Translations under genes and position numbers: made by a program
Notes under the pieces: model-generated
Database searches by the model: none
Told to the model about the DNA's origin: nothing
Seen by the model: only the letters and a program-made list of their open reading frames with translations
Shown: positions 35,721 through 49,217 of the stretch, piece by piece
Numbering within the stretch: the first letter of the stretch is position 1
How the letters are laid out: each line of letters begins with the position of its first letter
Origin: Oscillospiraceae bacterium
GTDB taxonomy: Bacteria > Bacillota > Clostridia > Oscillospirales > Ruminococcaceae
Assembly (NCBI GenBank): GCA_025757985.1
Contig: CP107210.1
Location: forward strand, 2,604,001 to 2,668,000
Length of the DNA stretch: 64,000 bases
Direction: 5' to 3'

Positions 35721-35855
35721 TTGTGGAACCTTGATCGTGGGTTTGGAAACCCACGTTAATCAATTCCAAATTTACAAGTAATTCATACAGGACGCAAGCG
35801 ATTGTGTCTGAGTGATTACAGCGATTTAACGCTTTTAAATGGCGATTAAATACCA

Positions 35856-37372
<1,517 letters not shown>

Positions 37373-37426
37373 GGGAGTCAGACGAAATGATCTAGCTGGT
37401 CTAAATCATTTCGGACAGGTGAATAA

Positions 37427-37456
37427 GTTTCAGTATTGTTCAATTTTGAGGGTCTT
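37427..37456 (+). other. 3' strand of the pre-16S processing stem
   Basis: Nearly complementary to 35691-35720 (contains GTTCAATTTTGAGGGTC). Confidence 0.75.
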
Positions 37457-37604
37457 GCTTTTGGCCTCAAAAGGCCAAAAGTCGGCGGAGCGATGAGCGA
37501 GCCGATAGCCTTGTTTAGAGGGAGCCGAACAGGCGACCATGAATAAAGGCTGCAGATAACCTCAAAAGCATAAGGGACAGCGAAACCCGAAACGCAAGTA
37601 GCGC

Positions 37605-37680
37605 GGGGGTATAGCTCAGTTGGGAGAGCACCTGCTTTGCAAGCAGGGGGTCAAGGGTTCGAATCCCTTTATCTCCACCA
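37605..37680 (+). tRNA. tRNA-Ala (anticodon TGC)
   Basis: 76 nt with CCA; anticodon stem CCTGC/GCAGG, loop TTTGCAA. In the 16S-23S spacer. Confidence 0.97.
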
Positions 37681-37683
37681 TTT

Positions 37684-37760
37684 GGGCTGATAGCTCAGCT
37701 GGTTAGAGCACTCGGCTGATAACCGAGAGGTCGATGGTTCGAGTCCATTTCAGCCCACCA
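37684..37760 (+). tRNA. tRNA-Ile (anticodon GAT)
   Basis: 77 nt with CCA; anticodon stem CTCGG/CCGAG, loop CTGATAA. It lies 3 nt after tRNA-Ala. Confidence 0.97.
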
Positions 37761-37898
37761 CTGGTTACCCAGTGTTGGGTAACCGACAAATCCTTTATGC
37801 GAGACCACGAAGGTTATACGGAGTGAGACGAGCCCCGAAAAGAGAGTCGAACGGAGTATAACATCTCGATGGTCGAGGCCATTCGCCAGAATGGCAGA

Positions 37899-37923
37899 TG
37901 TACCTTGAAAACTGAATATAGAA
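37899..37923 (+). other. 5' strand of the pre-23S processing stem
   Basis: TGTACCTTGAAAACTGAATA and the next 5 nt pair with 40952-40976 on the far side of 23S. Confidence 0.75.
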
Positions 37924-38087
37924 CTGCGAAATGAGATTTTATTAGCTATGTAAAATTCCTGATTTTAAATTAAAATCTATAATTTCACCAAGCGGAACTG
38001 AAGAACGCAAGTTCGACAGTAAATGGTAAAATCTCGTTGGCAAATGGAGAATCTGAAATAAGATATGTTTATCGAGAGATAAACAAC

Positions 38088-40917
<2,830 letters not shown>

Positions 40918-40951
40918 CCATCTTGATCAGATACTCTATTTGCAAAAGCGG

Positions 40952-40976
40952 TTCGATATTCAGTTTTGAGGGTACA
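40952..40976 (+). other. 3' strand of the pre-23S processing stem
   Basis: Complementary, with a few mismatches, to 37899-37923. Confidence 0.75.
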
Positions 40977-41013
40977 TCCTCAACAAAAAGAGAAGCATGA
41001 CAATGGTCACGCG

Positions 41014-41133
<120 letters not shown>

Positions 41134-41148
41134 TCTCTTTTTTATTAT

Positions 41149-41223
41149 GGCCCGTTGGTCAAGCGGTTAAGACAGCGGCCTCTCACGCCGTTAACGTGGG
41201 TTCGATTCCCGCACGGGTCACCA
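41149..41223 (+). tRNA. tRNA-Glu (anticodon CTC)
   Basis: 75 nt with CCA; acceptor GGCCCGT/ACGGGTC, anticodon stem GCGGC/GCCGT with loop CTCTCAC. Last gene of the rRNA operon. Confidence 0.95.
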
Positions 41224-41259
41224 AAAAGCACTACTTCATTTGAGGTAGTGCTTTTTTCT
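41224..41259 (+). terminator. rRNA operon terminator
   Basis: AAAAAGCACTAC pairs with GTAGTGCTTTTTT. Confidence 0.92.
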
Positions 41260-41294
41260 TTTTATTTACTTTTCAATAGGTGTCGGGCGTAAAA

Positions 41295-41316
41295 GGTGAC
41301 CCGTGCGGGAATCGAA
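41295..41316 (-). repeat. Inverted copy of the tRNA-Glu 3' end
   Basis: 22 bp exactly complementary to the last part of the tRNA-Glu gene (TTCGATTCCCGCACGGGTCA plus CC). A shorter copy, GATTCCCGCAC, is at 41388-41398. It may be an attachment-site relic. Confidence 0.8.
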
Positions 41317-41350
41317 AAGCCCAGGCCCCGCGTCCAGCGTACCGCGAGGC

Positions 41351-41376
41351 AAAAACAGCCCTGCGGGCTGTTTTTA
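41351..41376. terminator. Symmetric terminator-like hairpin
   Basis: AAAAACAGCC pairs with GGGCTGTTTTT. Confidence 0.6.
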
Positions 41377-41418
41377 GGGCGGGGGAGATTCCCGCACAGT
41401 TTTTAATAGAGTATCTGT

Positions 41419-41504
41419 TGCGGGCCGCATATATGCGGCCCCTACAAGTGAACCGCAAGAGGGATATGGCGTCGGGTTGCGGGCCGGGCATGCCCGGCCC
41501 CTAC
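41419..41504. repeat. Two GTAGGG-type hairpins, inverse orientation
   Basis: GGGCCGCATATATGCGGCCC (41422-41441) and GGGCCGGGCATGCCCGGCCC (41481-41500), each followed by CTAC. They differ in the stem but share flanks. Confidence 0.8.
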
Positions 41505-41616
41505 ACGGGGTGTCGATGGGTAAATGGGATATAATAATAGGTTTACGGCGGCAAATCAATGTTGTGGGTGTAGAATTTCCGAGTGCATTTTTGTTGGTAA
41601 TGACTAACAGTTTTCG

Positions 41617-41645
41617 TTGAAAAGTTTGCGCAGATTCTGTATACT
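41617..41645 (+). promoter_or_regulatory. Promoter of the GGDEF gene
   Basis: TTGAAA (41617-41622), 17 nt, TATACT (41640-41645). Confidence 0.65.
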
Positions 41646-41782
41646 TAGTTACAACATACTATATAACCAAAGGCAGCATCGCGCAATTCTCAACCATTGG
41701 GCCGGGGACGGCTTCAGGGCGGGGTTTGTGTGGTGTTGCCATGCAATTTCGTTGAAATTCTGGTTGGGAAGTTGGTTGTGCG

Positions 41783-43117
41783 GTGAAAAAAATTAGGATA
41801 CAACGGGTCAGTGCGTTTGACATCATCATTACGCTGGCGCTTGCGGTGGTTTTTGTTGCCCTTTCGCTGCAGGGCACCGGGGAGCTTACGCAGATGCAGC
41901 GCGCCACGGACGATTATATCCAGTGTGAAACGCTGGCCCGCCAGCTGCAGAGCGGGTCGGACTATCTGGTGGAGCAGGTGCGGATGTACACCGCGACCGG
42001 CCAGCGGGAGTACATGGACAATTACTTTGAGGAGCTGAACACGACCCGCCGCCGCGAGACAGCGCTGGAGTATTTCGCCGAGAATTACAGCGACACCGAT
42101 GCGTTTACCCTGCTGAAATCTGCCATGTCCACCTCGCAGTATCTGAGCTATACCGACCGCTATGCCATGCGTTTGATGGCACAGGCCACGCTGGCCGACC
42201 CCGCCGACTGGCCGGCCGAGATACAGACGGTCTCGCTGCATGACAGCGACCTGACGATGTCGGACGCCGATAAGATGCGCAAGGCCCAGCAGTTGGTCAG
42301 CAACAGCCAGTACCAGAATATGCGTGAGGATGTGACGAACAATATCTCCGAGAGTCTGGCGGCACTGATCGAGCTGACCCGCTCACGCCAGAACCGTGCC
42401 GAGCAGATCTTTACCGATGTCTACCGCAAGATCGAGCTTTGCGCGGCTGTGCTGGTCGCGCTGATGCTTGAGATCTGCATCATCACCCGCCATCTGGTCG
42501 TGAAGCCGCTGGTGCAATACAGCCAGAGCATCCAGCGCGGGCAAATCTTCCCGGTGGTGGGCGCCGCCGAGCTGCAGGAGCTGGCGCTGACCTACAATGA
42601 GGTCTACCGCGAAAATCAGGAGACGCAGAAGCTTATCCGCCATGAGGCCGAGCACGATGCGCTGACCGATGCGCTGAACCGCGGTTCGTTTGAAAAGATC
42701 CTGAATATTTATGAGGGCGGCGAAAAGCCCTTTGCAATGATCATCTGCGATATTGATATTTTTAAGCAGGTCAACGACCTGCACGGTCATGCGGTCGGCG
42801 ATCTGATCTTAAAGAAGGTGACGCGCCTGCTGACGACCACCTTCCGCAGCATTGACTATGTCTGCCGGATCGGCGGCGATGAGTTTGCCGTGATCATGGT
42901 GGATGTCGGCCGCGAGCTGAGCCAAACGGTCAGCGACAAGATCGAGCTGATCAATGACACGCTGTCCAACCCCACGGACGGACTGCCCGCAGTTTCGCTG
43001 AGCGTGGGCGTGGCCTTTACCGACCGCGAAAACCCCGGCGAGAGCATCTTTAAGGATGCCGATCAGGCGATGTACCGTGTAAAACAGAACGGTAAGCACG
43101 ATTGTGGCTTCTGTTGA
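41783..43117 (+). CDS. Membrane diguanylate cyclase (GGDEF)
   Basis: 444 residues: one membrane helix at 12-30, an extracellular sensor of about 185 residues, a second helix at about 217-236, a HAMP-like linker and a GGDEF domain from residue 290. The active-site motif GGDEF is intact at 364-368. The inhibitory site RSID stands five residues before it, so c-di-GMP feedback is likely. The start is a GTG with only a weak ribosome site. It overlaps comF by 14 nt. Confidence 0.9.
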   Translation: MKKIRIQRVSAFDIIITLALAVVFVALSLQGTGELTQMQRATDDYIQCETLARQLQSGSDYLVEQVRMYTATGQREYMDNYFEELNTTRRRETALEYFAENYSDTDAFTLLKSAMSTSQYLSYTDRYAMRLMAQATLADPADWPAEIQTVSLHDSDLTMSDADKMRKAQQLVSNSQYQNMREDVTNNISESLAALIELTRSRQNRAEQIFTDVYRKIELCAAVLVALMLEICIITRHLVVKPLVQYSQSIQRGQIFPVVGAAELQELALTYNEVYRENQETQKLIRHEAEHDALTDALNRGSFEKILNIYEGGEKPFAMIICDIDIFKQVNDLHGHAVGDLILKKVTRLLTTTFRSIDYVCRIGGDEFAVIMVDVGRELSQTVSDKIELINDTLSNPTDGLPAVSLSVGVAFTDRENPGESIFKDADQAMYRVKQNGKHDCGFC

Positions 43118-43874
43118 GCGGCGCGCGGAGGTGACGCGCGCACGGCTGCTGGCGCTGCTGTTTCCGCGCCGGTGTCCCTTTTGCGGGGCGCTGCTCGGGG
43201 TGGATGCCGTGCAGGGGACGGTATGCCCGGCCTGCCTGCCGGAGGAGATGCGGCTGCAGCATCTGCCGCCGCGCCTGCCGGAAGGAGAGCATGCTTTTTA
43301 CGCGCTGGGGGAGGCGGCAGCCGCCTACTACTACGCCGATGCAGTGCGCAGCGCGATTTTGCGCTGCAAGCGCGGAGGCTGCCCGTGGTATGCGCAGGAG
43401 CTGGCCGACCGGATGGCGGTGCTGATCTTCGGCGCGCTGCCCGCCCGCAGGGTGGGGGAGCTGCCGCAGTACCGCGGACTGCATACGCTGCCGCTGTACA
43501 GCTGCATTGTGCCGGTGCCGCCCAACAAGCCGCGGCCCGGCGTACCGGGTCTGCCGCTTTTGCTGGCGCGCCGGTTGAGCGCAGTGCTGGGTATCCCGGT
43601 GGTGACGCCGCTCTACATAAAGAATCCGGGCCGCCCGCAGAAGGAGCTGACCCGTGAGGAGCGGCTGCGCCGCGCGAAAGCGGCCTTTGCCTGCCGCCCC
43701 GGCACCGACCTGACCGGCAAGCGGGTGCTGCTGGTCGATGACATTATCACGACAGGGGCCACGGCGTCCGCCTGCGCGGCGGCGCTGCTGCAGGCCGGTG
43801 CCATCGGGGTGACTGCCGCAGCCATTGCCGCAGCAGAGGAGCTGCCCAAGGCGCAGCAGAAAAAAGAGCGTTGA
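43104..43874 (+). CDS. ComF-family phosphoribosyltransferase-like protein
   Basis: 256 residues. An N-terminal zinc finger (CPFC...CPAC) is followed by a phosphoribosyltransferase fold with the PRPP-binding motif VLLVDDIITTGAT near residue 210. ComF proteins take part in DNA uptake for natural transformation in other bacteria. The start is a GTG inside the end of the GGDEF gene, so the two may be translated together. Confidence 0.88.
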   Translation: MASVERRAEVTRARLLALLFPRRCPFCGALLGVDAVQGTVCPACLPEEMRLQHLPPRLPEGEHAFYALGEAAAAYYYADAVRSAILRCKRGGCPWYAQELADRMAVLIFGALPARRVGELPQYRGLHTLPLYSCIVPVPPNKPRPGVPGLPLLLARRLSAVLGIPVVTPLYIKNPGRPQKELTREERLRRAKAAFACRPGTDLTGKRVLLVDDIITTGATASACAAALLQAGAIGVTAAAIAAAEELPKAQQKKER

Positions 43875-43879
43875 AAAGA

Positions 43880-43932
43880 AAAAAGGACCGCGGCCGCCAG
43901 CCGACAGACTGCGCAGGCTGCGGCCCTTTTTT
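43880..43932 (+). terminator. Terminator after comF
   Basis: AAAAAGG-CCGC pairs with GCGG-CCCTTTTTT across a long loop with further pairing. Confidence 0.7.
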
Positions 43933-44078
43933 GCGCCTTGGGAGGCTGCGCCTACCGGACGGTTTTTCTGTCAAAAAACCTTGCAAAATTTTGGTACATT
44001 TGCCACGCGATTTATTTTTAGACATCCTGTATAATATAGGCAACATAATCGGTTTTCCGAACCACAAGGAGAATTGCG

Positions 44079-45581
44079 ATGGCAAACGAAAAGTACATTA
44101 TGGCGCTGGATGCAGGCACGACCTCCAACCGGTGCATCCTTTTCAACACCCGGGGCGAGATGTGCAGCGTGGCGCAAAAGGAGTTTACCCAGTACTTCCC
44201 CCAGCCGGGCTGGGTGGAGCATGATGCCAACGAGATCTGGACCACCCAGCTGGGCGTGGCACTGTCGGCCATGAACCAGATCGGCGCCTCGGCGGAGGAT
44301 ATTGCCGCCATTGGCATTACAAACCAGCGCGAGACAACGATCGTCTGGGACCGCGACACCGGCGAGCCGGTCTGCCATGCCATCGTATGGCAGTGCCGCC
44401 GCACAAGCGAATACTGCGATGCGCTCAAGGCGCAGGGCCTGACCGACAAGATCCGGGAAAAGACCGGCCTTGTCATTGACGCCTATTTCTCGGCAACAAA
44501 GCTGAAATGGATTCTGGACAATGTGCCCGGCGTGCGCGCGCGGGCCGAGCGGGGCGACCTGCTCTTTGGCACGGTCGAGACTTGGCTGATCTGGAAGCTG
44601 ACCTGCGGCAAGATCCATGTGACCGACTACTCCAACGCCAGCCGGACGATGCTGTTCAACATCCACACGCTGGACTGGGACGATGAGATCCTGCAGATCC
44701 TTGACATACCGCGCTGCATGCTGCCCAACCCCGTGCCCAACAGCGAGTTTTACGAGTACGCCGACCCGATGCACTTCGGCGGTGAGATCAAGATTGCCGG
44801 TGCGGCGGGTGACCAGCAGGCGGCGCTGTTTGGGCAGACCTGCTTCCAGCGGGGCGAGGCAAAAAGCACCTTCGGCACCGGCGGCTTTATGCTGATGAAT
44901 GTCGGTGAAAAGCCGGTGTTCTCTCACAACGGGCTGGTCACCACCGTGGCATGGGGGCTGGATGGCAAGGTGAATTATGCGCTGGAGGGTTCGATATTTG
45001 TGGCGGGCGCGGCCATCCAGTGGCTGCGCGATGAGCTGCATCTGCTGGAGGATGCCAGGGACTCCGAGTATATGGCGCAGAAGGTGCGGGACACGAACGG
45101 CTGCTATGTCGTGCCGGCCTTTACCGGTCTGGGCGCGCCCCACTGGGACCAGTACGCGCGCGGCGCGATTGTGGGGCTGACCCGCGGCGTCAACAAAAAC
45201 CACATTATCCGCGCCACGCTCGACAGTCTGTGCTACCAGATCAACGATGTGCTGACCGCGATGGAGGCTGACAGCGGCATTGCGATGACGGCGCTCAAGG
45301 TGGACGGCGGCGCCTGCGCCAACAACTACCTGATGCAGACGATGGCGGACATCAGCAGCCTGCCGGTCAAGCGGCCCTGCTGTGTGGAGACCACGGCGCT
45401 GGGCGCGGCCTATCTGGCGGGGCTGGCTGTCGGCTACTGGAAGTCCACCGAGGATGTGCTGCAGAACTGGGCCGTGGATCGCAAGTTTACCCCCGCCATC
45501 ACCGAGGCCGAGCGCGCCGAGCGGCTCAAGGGCTGGAACAAGGCGGTGCGCTGCTCCTACGGCTGGGCGAAGGAGGATTGA
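44079..45581 (+). CDS. glpK: Glycerol kinase
   Basis: 500 residues, FGGY family; makes glycerol 3-phosphate from glycerol and ATP. Visible motifs are DAGTTSNR at the start, NQRET, the family signature in GAAGDQQAALFGQ, STFGTGGFML, and KVDGGACANNYLMQ near the C-terminus. CAAGGAG precedes the ATG. TATAAT at 44030 with a weak -35 box suggests a regulated promoter. The glycerol-3-phosphate dehydrogenase genes follow after a repeat. Confidence 0.96.
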   Translation: MANEKYIMALDAGTTSNRCILFNTRGEMCSVAQKEFTQYFPQPGWVEHDANEIWTTQLGVALSAMNQIGASAEDIAAIGITNQRETTIVWDRDTGEPVCHAIVWQCRRTSEYCDALKAQGLTDKIREKTGLVIDAYFSATKLKWILDNVPGVRARAERGDLLFGTVETWLIWKLTCGKIHVTDYSNASRTMLFNIHTLDWDDEILQILDIPRCMLPNPVPNSEFYEYADPMHFGGEIKIAGAAGDQQAALFGQTCFQRGEAKSTFGTGGFMLMNVGEKPVFSHNGLVTTVAWGLDGKVNYALEGSIFVAGAAIQWLRDELHLLEDARDSEYMAQKVRDTNGCYVVPAFTGLGAPHWDQYARGAIVGLTRGVNKNHIIRATLDSLCYQINDVLTAMEADSGIAMTALKVDGGACANNYLMQTMADISSLPVKRPCCVETTALGAAYLAGLAVGYWKSTEDVLQNWAVDRKFTPAITEAERAERLKGWNKAVRCSYGWAKED

Positions 45582-45586
45582 CTCCC

Positions 45587-45795
45587 TAAAGCCTTCCCCC
45601 AAGGGGGAAGGTGGCCCGAAGGGCCGGATGAGGGGCAGGCTTGCCGTGGCGGCCCTTTAGCGGGTTATAGCCGCGGCGTTGCCCCTCATCAGTCAGCGGT
45701 CGGGGCCGCTGACAGCTTCAGTCTCCGCGCTAAGAGCCGCCTACGGCGGTTGAGCTCCGACACGCGCCTGCGGGCGCAGCCCCAAGGGGGAAGCC
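45587..45795 (+). repeat. Intergenic repeat family R1, copy 8, interrupted
   Basis: Left and right ends match the family, but about 58 bp is inserted in the right-hand CTTCCCCC stem between GACAGCTTC (ends about 45719) and CCCAAGGGGGAAGCC (from 45780). The insert contains its own small hairpins (GCCGCC/GGCGG and GCGCC/GGGCGC). Confidence 0.75.
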
Positions 45796-45833
45796 ATTCC
45801 AACCGCACGAACCAACAACACGAGGTACAACAT

Positions 45834-47291
45834 ATGCATGATATAATCATTATCGGCGCGGGCGTGGCCGGGTGTGCCTGCGCACGGGAGCTTTCGCGCT
45901 ACAGCGCGGATATTCTGGTGCTGGATAAGGCGGAGGATGTCTGCTGCGGCACCTCCAAGGCCAACAGCGCTATTGTACATGCCGGCTATGATGCTGCCCA
46001 CGGCAGCCTGATGGCGAAACTCAATGTCGAGGGCAGCCGCCGGATGCCCGCGCTGGCCAAGGAGCTGGATTTTGCCTACGCCCAGTGCGGCAGTCTGGTC
46101 GTCTGCCTGAGCGAGGAGGACCGCCCCGCGCTGCAAAAACTCTACGAAAACGGCTGCGCCAACGGCGTGGAGGGGCTGCGCATCATCGAGCGGGACGAGC
46201 TTGCTGCGATGGAGCCGAATGTCTCCGATCAGGCGGTGGCAGCGCTCTGGGCGCCCACCGGCGGCATCGTCTGCCCGTTCGGGCTGACCTACGCGCTGGC
46301 AGAAAACGCCGCAAAGAACGGCGTACAGTTTCAGTTCAACACGGCGGTCACGGGGCTGCACCCCCTTGCGGACGGACGCGGCTGGGCCATCGAAACCGAC
46401 CGCGGCACGCTGGAGACGCGCTGCATCGTCAATGCGGCGGGCGTCTACGCCGATGTGCTGCACAATATGGCGGACGCCGACCACCCCATGAAGATCACGG
46501 CGCGGCGCGGCGATTACTTCCTGCTTGACCACACGGCCGGGCAGCATGTGCGGCATACCGTGTTCCAGCTGCCGGGCAAGTACGGCAAGGGCGTGCTGGT
46601 CACCCCCACGGTGCATGGGAACCTGCTCATCGGCCCGACTGCCATTGATGTCGAGGACAAGGAGGCCACCGCTACAACGGCGGCAGGTCTTGATGAGGTG
46701 CGCGCCAAGGCCGGGCTGGCGGTCAAGGATCTGCCGCTGCGCCAGACCATCACCAGCTTTGCCGGATTGCGCGCCCATGAGGCGCGGCACGACTTTTTCA
46801 TCGGGGAGATCGCGCCCGGCTTTGTGGACTGCGCGGCCATCGAATCCCCGGGCCTGTCCAGCGCGCCGGCCATCGGCGCAATGGTGGCGGATATTGTGCG
46901 GGACAGCCTGCACTTAAAAGAAAACCCGGCCTTTGATCCGACCCGCAAGGGCATTCTGGACCCCAAGACACTGGACTTTGCTGCGCGGGCGGCGCTTATT
47001 AAACAGAACCCGGCCTACGGTCAGATCATCTGCCGGTGCGAGAGCGTGACCGAGGGCGAGATCGTGGATGCCATCCACCGTGTGCCGGGCGCGCGCAGTC
47101 TGGACGGCGTAAAGCGGCGCACCCGCGCGGGCATGGGCCGCTGCCAGGCGGGCTTCTGCAGCCCGCGCGTCATGGAGATTCTGGCGCGGGAGCTGGGCGT
47201 GGACCAGAGCGAGATCACAAAATCCGGCGGGGATTCAAAATCATCGTCGGCACGAACAAGGATACATTTTAAAAGGGGGCTGCGTCAATGA
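45834..47291 (+). CDS. glpA: FAD-dependent glycerol-3-phosphate dehydrogenase, GlpA-like
   Basis: 485 residues as read. An FAD-binding start (IIIIGAGVAGCACAREL), a DAO-type oxidoreductase domain, and a C-terminal BFD-like [2Fe-2S] part with cysteines (ICRCESVTEGEI, CQAGFCSPRVMEIL). It should oxidise glycerol 3-phosphate to dihydroxyacetone phosphate. The last codons appear frameshifted: inserting one A in the A-run near 47237-47240 gives a tail KIIVGTNKDTF and a stop at 47272, just ahead of the ribosome site of the next gene. Without it the frame runs to 47291 and overlaps that gene. Confidence 0.88.
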   Translation: MHDIIIIGAGVAGCACARELSRYSADILVLDKAEDVCCGTSKANSAIVHAGYDAAHGSLMAKLNVEGSRRMPALAKELDFAYAQCGSLVVCLSEEDRPALQKLYENGCANGVEGLRIIERDELAAMEPNVSDQAVAALWAPTGGIVCPFGLTYALAENAAKNGVQFQFNTAVTGLHPLADGRGWAIETDRGTLETRCIVNAAGVYADVLHNMADADHPMKITARRGDYFLLDHTAGQHVRHTVFQLPGKYGKGVLVTPTVHGNLLIGPTAIDVEDKEATATTAAGLDEVRAKAGLAVKDLPLRQTITSFAGLRAHEARHDFFIGEIAPGFVDCAAIESPGLSSAPAIGAMVADIVRDSLHLKENPAFDPTRKGILDPKTLDFAARAALIKQNPAYGQIICRCESVTEGEIVDAIHRVPGARSLDGVKRRTRAGMGRCQAGFCSPRVMEILARELGVDQSEITKSGGDSKSSSARTRIHFKRGLRQ

Positions 47292-48544
47292 AAAATGTTG
47301 ATTTGGTCATCATCGGCGGCGGCCCGGCAGGGCTTGCGGCGGCGGTGGCGGCCCGCAAGGGCGGTGTGCAGGATATCCTGATCCTTGAGCGCGACAGCGA
47401 GTTGGGCGGTATCCTCAACCAATGCACTCCACAACGGCTTCGGCCTGCATACCTTTAAGGAGGAACTGACCGGCCCCGAGTATGCGGCCCGGTTTATCGA
47501 GCAGGTCGAGGCGCTTGGCATTGCCTACAAGCTCAATACCATGGTGCTGGATCTGGCGGCGAACAAGACCGTGACCGCCATGAATAAGACGGACGGGCTG
47601 TTCCAGCTGCACCCCAAGGCGGTCATTCTGGCAATGGGCTGCCGGGAGCGGCCGCGCGGCGCGCTGAACATCCCCGGCTACCGCCCGGCGGGTATCTTTA
47701 CCGCAGGCACGGCCCAGCGGCTTGTCAACATGGAGGGTTACCTGCCCGGGCGGCGGGGTGGTCATTCTCGGCTCGGGCGACATCGGCCTGATCATGGCGC
47801 GGCGGATGACGCTGGAGGGCGCCAAGGTGCTGTGCGTGGCCGAGCTGATGCCCTATTCCGGCGGCCTGAAACGCAATATTGTACAGTGCCTTGATGATTT
47901 CGGCATCCCACTGCGGCTGAGCCATACGGTCGTGGACATTCAGGGCAAGGAGCGTGTGACCGGCATTACGCTGGCCCGCGTGGAAAACGGCAAGCCCGTC
48001 CCCGGCACGGAGGAGCATTACGACTGCGATACGCTGCTGCTCTCCTGCGGGCTGCTGCCCGAGAACGAGCTGAGCCGCGCGGCAGGCGTGGCGCTCAGCC
48101 CGGTCACCGGCGGCCCGGCGGTCAATGAGAGCCTTGAAACGAACCTTCCCGGCGTGTTTGCGGCGGGCAATGTGCTGCCATGTGCATGATCTGGTCGATT
48201 ATGTCTCCGAGGAGGCTGCGGCAGCCGGCGCGCACGCTGCCGACTTCATCCGCAGCGGCGAGCAGCCCGGCGGGACGGTGCTGCCCGTGCGGTGCGAAAA
48301 CGGCGTGCGGTACACGGTGCCCACGACCATCCGCCCCGGCCTGCGCAGGGATACCGTGACGCTGCGCTTCCGGGTGGGCAATGTCTACAAAAACAAGAAA
48401 ATCGCGGTGTATCGCGGTGATACCTGCATCTACAGCCGCAAGCGGCCCGTGCTGGCCCCCGGCGAGATGGAGACCGTCCGCCTAAAGGCCGAGCTGCTGC
48501 AGGGCCCGGGCGAAGCCGTGACCGTAACTTTGGAGGAGGGCTGA
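47288..48544 (+). pseudogene. glpB: GlpB-like FAD oxidoreductase, broken by three frameshifts
   Basis: The protein can be followed through three frames: FAD motif VIIGGGPAGLAA from 47288; after an extra C at 47427, HNGFGLHTFKEELTGPEY; after an extra G at about 47754-47757, VVILGSGDIGLIMARRM; after an extra C at about 48178, HVHDLVDYVSEE to the stop at 48542-48544. Each shift is one inserted base and there are no other stops, so the gene is otherwise well preserved. It would form a complex with the GlpA-like protein. This is either a very recent loss or sequencing error. Confidence 0.85.
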
Positions 48545-48546
48545 CG

Positions 48547-48913
48547 ATGGAAAAGCGTGAATTGACCTGCATCGGCTGTCCTATGGGCTGCCCCCTGACC
48601 GTAGAGCTGGAAAACGGCGCGGTCACGGCGGTGTACGGCAACACCTGCCCGCGCGGCGATGCCTACGCCCGCAAGGGAGGTGACCGCACCGACCCGCATT
48701 GTGACGACAACGGTGCGGGTGACCGGCGGCGTACTGGCCGCTGTGAGCTGTAAGACGCAGACGGACATTCCCAAGGACAAGATCTTTGCCGTGGTGCGGG
48801 CGCTCAAGACTGTGACCGTGGCCGCCCCGGTGACCATCGGGCAGGTCGTGCTGCCCAACGCCGCCGACACCGGCGTGGATGTGATCGCCACAAAAAATGT
48901 GGCAGTAAAGTAA
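48547..48913 (+). pseudogene. DUF1667-type small redox protein, broken by one frameshift
   Basis: The start has a cysteine motif (CIGCPMGCPLTVE) and a third cysteine (NTCPRGDAYA); after one extra G near 48674-48676 the frame continues EVTAPTRIVTTTVRVTGG to the end at 48913. Proteins of this type (about 120 residues) follow GlpA/GlpB-like genes in many Clostridia and may carry electrons from them. As read, translation stops at 48753. Confidence 0.85.
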
Positions 48914-48918
48914 GCGGA

Positions 48919-48947
48919 GAAGCCCCCTCTGTCAGGGGGCTTCTTTC
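48919..48947 (+). terminator. Terminator of the glp operon
   Basis: GAAGCCCCCT pairs with AGGGGGCTTC, followed by TTTC. Confidence 0.85.
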
Positions 48948-49119
48948 ATTCCGGTGCTCACAGTCGCTGTGTTATGAAAATAACTTTCCCGAAAAGGTTA
49001 AATATTTCAAGAATTTTGGGCAAAAATCAACGGTGTGTTTGAATAATGCACAAAAAAACTGTCGTTTTTTCGGCTTTTCGACAATTCTGCTAAAAATACT
49101 TTCTTTTTTATGAAGAATA

Positions 49120-49137
49120 TGTTAATATCTAATTAAC
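49120..49137. promoter_or_regulatory. Palindrome upstream of nagE
   Basis: GTTAATATCTAATTAAC has 6-bp arms (GTTAAT/ATTAAC) in AT-rich DNA about 85 nt before the gene; a possible operator. No clear promoter boxes were identified. Confidence 0.3.
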
Positions 49138-49217
49138 AAAGTGCTTCGGCTGCAGAACCAGACAGCCCCGGCACCGAGTTGGGAGAAACCCACTCAAAAA
49201 TTTGGAGGAATGCTTTT

